Made by a program: the position numbers and the translations under genes. Below are positions 60,070-64,000 of a stretch of 64,000 bases of DNA, one piece after another. Each line of letters opens with the position of its first letter. Within the stretch, counting starts at the first letter, position 1. Origin of the DNA: Constrictibacter sp. MBR-5 (GTDB lineage: Bacteria; Pseudomonadota; Alphaproteobacteria; JAJUGE01); contig NZ_JBEPTK010000009.1 in assembly GCF_040549485.1 (NCBI RefSeq), positions 1 through 64,000 of the forward strand, in the 5' to 3' direction. Below the pieces are notes generated by a model. It was given only the letters and a program-made list of their open reading frames with translations. It made no database searches and was not told the origin of the DNA.

Positions 60070-61164
60070 CTACCGCGCCCGCTGCAGCCGCTCCGCGGCG
60101 ACCCCCATGTCGACGTTGGGGTTCAGGTTGGGATTGTCGGTCATCATGTAGGTGCCGTCCTGCAGGCGCCAGGCGTGGTTGTAGGTGTTCGGCAGTTCCA
60201 CCTGTCCGCCCGACGCCATGGGATCGCGATAGACTTCCTGCTCGCGCGTCATCAGCGACCAGCTCTCCTGGCCGCGGTCGATCATCGCCTGGCGGTCCTT
60301 GTAGCCCTGGTTGATGATGTCGCCGATCTCGCCGTAGGTCCGCCCGATGCGCGCCTGCGCCTCGGCGTTCTGCCGTGCGCGGTCCCTGGCGCCGCGGGCG
60401 TTGATTTCCGCCACCGCCCGCTGGCCCTCCTGCCGGCGCCTCGACCATTCCGGGTCCGGCTTGAACGAACGCCGGATCGTGTCGGCCAGCTGGAAGTCCA
60501 GCTGGCCTTCCGGTGCGCGCGCGGCGAAGCTCGGCAGGCTGATGCCCATCACGAACGCATCGGTCCCCTGCAGGCCCGGCATCTGCATGACGTTGAACAG
60601 CACCACCGCGCCGATCATTTCACGCATCGGGCCGGATGGGCCCTGGTAACCGATCAGGATGTCGCCGGCCTCGAACCAGCTGCGTCTGTTCGGGTCGCCC
60701 GCCTGCATGGCGCCAGCGACCGGGGCCAATTCGGCCACCAGGTCCGGACGGGGCCGGAAGTCCAGTACTGTCGCGCCCTGGCGCATGACCTGGACCAGCG
60801 CCTGCAGATACTCCTGCACCGAGCGGACCATCAGATTGTCGCATCCGGGCAGCGGGTAGGGCAGCGTCGACCACTGCCATCCCGTCGTCGGCAGGACTTC
60901 CACGCCGAAGCGGCCGCTGGGGTCGGTGGCGCTCCACTGATGCTGCACGACGTCGCTCTGACACGGCGCCTGCGGGTTCCAGCGCACGCCGCCCTGCGCC
61001 TGCCAGTCCGCGGGAATCATGATGTGCGCCGCCGGCATCGGCCGTTCGAAACCCGACGGATCCATGATCGCGACCGGTCTGAACCGCTGCGCCTGCTGTG
61101 CCGCGGCCACGGAGGCCGACCCGAAGACCAGCAGGCCGGCGAGAAGGGTGGGAAAGATCCGCAT
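60070..61164 (-). CDS. secreted protein of unknown function
   Basis: A 364-aa protein with signal peptide (FPTLLAGLLVFGSASVAAAQQ). The first part (about 25-230) is a globular region: MDPSGFERPMPAAHIMIPADW, WSATDPSGRFGVEVLP and LFNVMQMPGLQGTDAFVM. The second part (about 255-345) is a helical, Arg/Gln/Glu-rich stretch: RRRQEGQRAVAEINARGARD, then YGEIGDIINQGYKDRQ, then YMMTDNPNLNPN. I recognise no named domain. GGAGGCGAG precedes the ATG. The helical C-terminus could be a coiled-coil scaffold. Confidence 0.8.
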   Translation of the reverse strand: MRIFPTLLAGLLVFGSASVAAAQQAQRFRPVAIMDPSGFERPMPAAHIMIPADWQAQGGVRWNPQAPCQSDVVQHQWSATDPSGRFGVEVLPTTGWQWSTLPYPLPGCDNLMVRSVQEYLQALVQVMRQGATVLDFRPRPDLVAELAPVAGAMQAGDPNRRSWFEAGDILIGYQGPSGPMREMIGAVVLFNVMQMPGLQGTDAFVMGISLPSFAARAPEGQLDFQLADTIRRSFKPDPEWSRRRQEGQRAVAEINARGARDRARQNAEAQARIGRTYGEIGDIINQGYKDRQAMIDRGQESWSLMTREQEVYRDPMASGGQVELPNTYNHAWRLQDGTYMMTDNPNLNPNVDMGVAAERLQRAR

Positions 61165-61307
61165 GCTCGCCTCCGTCACACGCCGGCGGTTACCGCATCG
61201 CCGCTATCGATGTACCAGTCGGCACCTGCGCCCCACAACGCATGATCGCCGCCGCGATGACGTGCATCACAACGGGTCGATACGCTCCGCCCGGCCGCGG
61301 CGGACGT

Positions 61308-61682
61308 TCAGCGACGCGCCGTGACCTCGATCTCGATCTTCATGCGCGGATCGATGAGGCCGCACACCACCGCCGTGGCGGCCGGGCGGCAGGCGGCCCA
61401 GTGCTTCGCCAGCACCGGCTTGGCGCGCTCGAAGTCTTCGGCGCTGGTCACGTAGACGCGGCAGCGCACGACCTTCTCCATGCCGCTGCCGGCCTCGGCC
61501 AGTGCGGCGGCGATCGTCGCGAAGCACTGTTCGGCCTGTTCTTCGACCGTCTCGGCGAAGCTCATCGTCGCGGCGTCGAAGCCGGTGGTGCCGGAGACGT
61601 GGACCCAATCGCCGTCGACCACGGCGCGGGCATAGTTCAGGTCGCGCTCGAAGGACGAGCCGGAATAGATGCGCGTTTCCAT
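61308..61682 (-). CDS. RidA-family protein
   Basis: A 124-aa protein. ERDLNYARAVVDGDWVHVSGTTG and KVVRCRVYVTSAEDFE with VCGLIDPRMKIEIEVTA fit the RidA/YjgF family. The arginine that binds imine intermediates is expected at RMKIEIEV. RidA hydrolyses reactive enamines/imines from PLP enzymes. ATG 61682 has a GAGGTGG site; the frame's upstream GTG is unlikely. It lies 10 bp downstream of gtrA. Confidence 0.9.
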   Translation of the reverse strand: METRIYSGSSFERDLNYARAVVDGDWVHVSGTTGFDAATMSFAETVEEQAEQCFATIAAALAEAGSGMEKVVRCRVYVTSAEDFERAKPVLAKHWAACRPAATAVVCGLIDPRMKIEIEVTARR

Positions 61683-61692
61683 CGCGGCCACC

Positions 61693-62085
61693 TCAGCGGA
61701 AGGCGAAGATGCGATAGGCGACGAAGTTCCAGACCATCAGCACACCCGTGGTGAAGATCTGCGACGGAAGGTAGTGCAGGCCCAGCACCTTCACCAGCAG
61801 CGCCATCAGCAGCGTGTTCAGCACCAGGCCGAGCCCCGCCAGGAAGAAGAAGCGCGGCGCGGCCTCGCTGTGCCGGCTGGTCGCGTTGAAGGTGAAGCGG
61901 TGGTTCAGCAGGTAGCTCGCCACGCCGCCGGCGACGAAGGCGAGGAACGAGCCCAGCACCGGGTCCAGGTCGGCCAGTTCGGCGAACAGCAGCAGGCTGC
62001 CATACTGCACGACCGCGGCGGCCAGTCCTGCGACCAGGAACCAGGAGACGTCGCGGAACAGGCGCTTCGGCGCCCAGGCCCTCAT
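61693..62085 (-). CDS. GtrA-family membrane protein
   Basis: A 130-aa protein with four transmembrane helices: WFLVAGLAAAVVQYGSLLLFA, LGSFLAFVAGGVASYLLNHRFTF, FFFLAGLGLVLNTLLMALLV and a last FTTGVLMVWNFVAYRIF. GtrA proteins help transfer lipid-linked sugars across membranes. It belongs to a tight same-direction series with the methyltransferase and large membrane protein genes upstream, consistent with surface glycan work. Confidence 0.92.
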   Translation of the reverse strand: MRAWAPKRLFRDVSWFLVAGLAAAVVQYGSLLLFAELADLDPVLGSFLAFVAGGVASYLLNHRFTFNATSRHSEAAPRFFFLAGLGLVLNTLLMALLVKVLGLHYLPSQIFTTGVLMVWNFVAYRIFAFR

Positions 62086-62099
62086 GCCGCTCCCCCGCC

Positions 62100-62795
62100 T
62101 CAGGCCGTCGGCCGGAGCGTGAAGGTCATCCGCCGCGGATTGAAGCCCAGGTTGCGGTCCTCGCGCACCCCGCCGAATCCGTGCTCCGCCGCCAGCGCCA
62201 GGAACGCGTCCGGCGCATAGTGCGACAGGCGCAGCGTGCGCCGCATCCGGCCGTAGTCCGAGACCGCCGTCGCCGCCAGCCCGCCCAGCGCCGCCAGAAG
62301 GAAGCCACCGCGCCGCGCGGTGCGCAGCAGCGAGGCGACGTCCGCCGCGACGTTTCCGTCCGGCGGGATCACGTCGGCGACCACCAGCCGGCCGTCGCGC
62401 CGCAGCAGGCCGCGCGCCCGGACCAGCAGTGCGGCGAGTTCGTCGCGCGAGAGATACTGGACGACCGAGTTTACCATGATCAGGTCGATGCTACCCTCGG
62501 GCAGGGTCGCGAGTCCCGCCTCATCGAGGATGGCGATGCGCCCGCTCCCGCCGTGCAGCGCCGCCAGCCGCGCCCGCACCGCCTCCGCCGCGTCGTAGAG
62601 GTAGAGCCGTTCCACCCGTTCCGCGACGCGCGCCGCCTCCAGTGCCAGCCCGCAGCCATAGTCCAGGACCGCCGCGGCACCGTCCGGCACGACGGCGATC
62701 AGGTCGTCGGCCACCCGGCGATAGTGCACGCGCAGATGGGTGTCGTTGACGTAGATCCGGTGCGGCCGGTTCCAGAAGGCGAGCCAGCCGCTCAT
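62100..62795 (-). CDS. class I SAM-dependent methyltransferase
   Basis: A 231-aa Rossmann methyltransferase. Motif I is AAVLDYGCGLALEAARVA, motif II VERLYLYDAAEAV and motif IV SIDLIMVNSVVQYLS; the later part has DGRLVVADVIPPDG. The acceptor is unknown. It lies 13 bp after the large membrane-protein gene and 14 bp before gtrA, so an operon is very likely. Confidence 0.88.
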   Translation of the reverse strand: MSGWLAFWNRPHRIYVNDTHLRVHYRRVADDLIAVVPDGAAAVLDYGCGLALEAARVAERVERLYLYDAAEAVRARLAALHGGSGRIAILDEAGLATLPEGSIDLIMVNSVVQYLSRDELAALLVRARGLLRRDGRLVVADVIPPDGNVAADVASLLRTARRGGFLLAALGGLAATAVSDYGRMRRTLRLSHYAPDAFLALAAEHGFGGVREDRNLGFNPRRMTFTLRPTA

Positions 62796-62808
62796 TCGCT
62801 GCAGCCGC

Positions 62809-64000
62809 TCATCGGACCTTGTCTTCCACCGACACCAGCGCCGCGATCAGATTCTCCAGGGCGAAGGGCTCGAAGCTGAACACCACCGTATGCCGGCCCG
62901 GCGGCACCTCGACGGCGCGGAACAGCACGTTGGCCCGGTGGATCGGCCGCTCCTCGCCGTCCACATAGGCCCGCCAGGACGGATACCAGAGGTCGTTGAG
63001 CACCAGGAACGACCGCTGCGCCGCGTTCACCTCGACACGCACCTCCGTGTTGGAATAGTCGACCACCGTCGCGCTGCCGGCCATTGCACCACCGATGGGC
63101 GCGCCGCCGATGGAGGCCCTGCCCCCAACGGCCGCTGCGCGGCCGGCCGGCGGCGGGTTCGTCCAGGACGGCGGCAGGTCCTCGATCAGCGCCGTCGCGC
63201 GATAGTCGAGCGGCGGCATCACGCCGGAACGCAGGATCTTCTCGGCGTCGGCGGCGATCGCCCGCGGCACCAGCATCGCCCGCGGCATGGCGCCGGCGTT
63301 CTCGTAGATCCGCACGCGGCCGATCTGGTCGACCAGGCGCATGTCGCCCGGCTTCAGGCTCGGGTCCAGCGTCTCGATCGGCGCGGCCGTACAGATGAAG
63401 CGGATGCCCAGCATGTTCGCCAGCGTCGAGCGGTAGCTGCCCATCAGCTTGGAGAAGCGCCGCTTCGACATGTGCGAGCTCTCCGTCGCCCCCGTCGCCT
63501 CCTCGTAGGCTTCGAGACGCAGCGGGTTGTAGCCCAGCGTCGATTCGATATCGAAGACCATCGGCGCGTTCTGCCAGGCGCCGCCCAGGCCGATCACCTC
63601 GGCGCGGTACGGCCCGCCGCCGCGTTCCTCGGCGGTGCTCAGATATTCCTGCAGCACGCCGGCCACGACGTCGCCCTCCGGCGCCTCGAACGTGGCCACC
63701 GTGTCGGGCGAATGGGCGTTCAGGACCGTGCCGGAATTGTGGAGCCGCAGGTCGAGAACGAGCAGCGTCAGTGCCAGGCCCAACGCGGCGTGCCCGCCCG
63801 AACCCGACCGGGCGACGAGGGCCGCGATGCCCGCGGCGACGGCGATCCAGAGGGCCGCCTCGGTCATCTGGAGAAGCGCCCAGTGAAGCTCGCCATGAGT
63901 CCAGGCCAGCCAGCCGGCGAAGCCGGTCGCGGCGACCGCGGCCACCGCGCCGATCGTCAGGGCGGGCCGGCGCAGCCGTCCCGTGTCGCCCGCCGCCAGC
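62809..64000 (-). CDS. C-terminal part of a large YfhO-like membrane protein (partial)
   Basis: The frame is open to the window edge, so the 5' end is outside. The visible 397 residues start with membrane helices (GFAGWLAWTHGELHW, LLQMTEAALWIAVAAGIAALV, ALGLALTLLVLDLRL) and continue to a soluble part with GGAWQNAPMVFDIESTLGYNP and VLNDLWYPSWRAYVDGEERP, plus VEVPPGRHTVVFSFEPF. The last segments resemble YfhO-type proteins that glycosylate or modify surface polymers. Start and full length cannot be seen. Confidence 0.75.
   Translation of the reverse strand, partial: LAAGDTGRLRRPALTIGAVAAVAATGFAGWLAWTHGELHWALLQMTEAALWIAVAAGIAALVARSGSGGHAALGLALTLLVLDLRLHNSGTVLNAHSPDTVATFEAPEGDVVAGVLQEYLSTAEERGGGPYRAEVIGLGGAWQNAPMVFDIESTLGYNPLRLEAYEEATGATESSHMSKRRFSKLMGSYRSTLANMLGIRFICTAAPIETLDPSLKPGDMRLVDQIGRVRIYENAGAMPRAMLVPRAIAADAEKILRSGVMPPLDYRATALIEDLPPSWTNPPPAGRAAAVGGRASIGGAPIGGAMAGSATVVDYSNTEVRVEVNAAQRSFLVLNDLWYPSWRAYVDGEERPIHRANVLFRAVEVPPGRHTVVFSFEPFALENLIAALVSVEDKVR

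Overview
The window is GC-rich chromosomal DNA from a Gram-negative bacterium. The gene orders point to an alphaproteobacterium, probably near Rhodospirillales. They are GatB/YqeY-dnaG-rpoD, carA-carB-greA, and ubiquinol-cytochrome c chaperone-DUF177-rpmF-plsX-fabH-ihfA-merR next to bamE. The outer-membrane genes (lptD, bamE, two TonB receptors) and a K+-independent H+-pyrophosphatase fit this. No rRNA, CRISPR array, prophage or insertion sequence was seen. The one tRNA has a CAT anticodon.

Layout. 1-2.3 kb: a bufferin-type metallophore precursor (BufA1/DUF2282) diverges from an ECF sigma factor and its NrsF-type anti-sigma. Both directions carry an identical promoter (GTAACG-N16-CGAAGG). A bizarre G/C homopolymer tract lies downstream of bufA1. 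2.4-9.5 kb: a lipoprotein M48 protease, a nuclease whose 5' end lies in a palindromic repeat, a sugar-acid dehydratase, and a Fur-box TonB receptor divergent from a MarR gene. 9.6-18.6 kb is accessory. It holds an aldehyde/hydroxyacid dehydrogenase operon with a gutted ABC-binding-protein pseudogene, a three-gene cobalt nitrile hydratase with a His/Asp-rich tail, DUF427, DUF1028, a TauD-type dioxygenase, a tRNA and small remnants. 18.6-23.3 kb: a GMC oxidoreductase, a PiuC-like hydroxylase and a siderophore receptor with two Fur-like boxes.

23.7-45.2 kb is mostly housekeeping: rpoD, dnaG, YqeY, carAB, greA, a nitrilase-family amidase, grxC, comF, a four-domain rhodanese overlapping a cysteine-dioxygenase-like gene, merR, ihfA, fabH, plsX, rpmF, DUF177, UQCC chaperone, bamE and hppA. 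45.5-64 kb holds a gamma-glutamyltransferase-like gene, lptD, a second cysteine-dioxygenase-like gene, an enoyl-CoA hydratase, a single rhodanese, serA/serC with a structured leader, a Crp/Fnr regulator, a MaoC protein, a tartrate-dehydrogenase-like gene, an Xre/RES toxin-antitoxin pair, an acyl-CoA carboxyltransferase subunit, an unknown secreted protein, RidA, GtrA, a methyltransferase and the end of a large membrane protein.

Themes. Metal handling recurs: the bufferin/ECF module, two Fur-type iron-uptake units, and the cobalt nitrile hydratase. Sulfur handling also recurs: two cysteine-dioxygenase-like genes and two rhodanese genes, one pair translationally coupled. The best candidates for something new are the bufferin module with twin promoters, the three-subunit nitrile hydratase with its built-in metal-binding tail, and the palindromic repeat that supplies the start of a nuclease gene.
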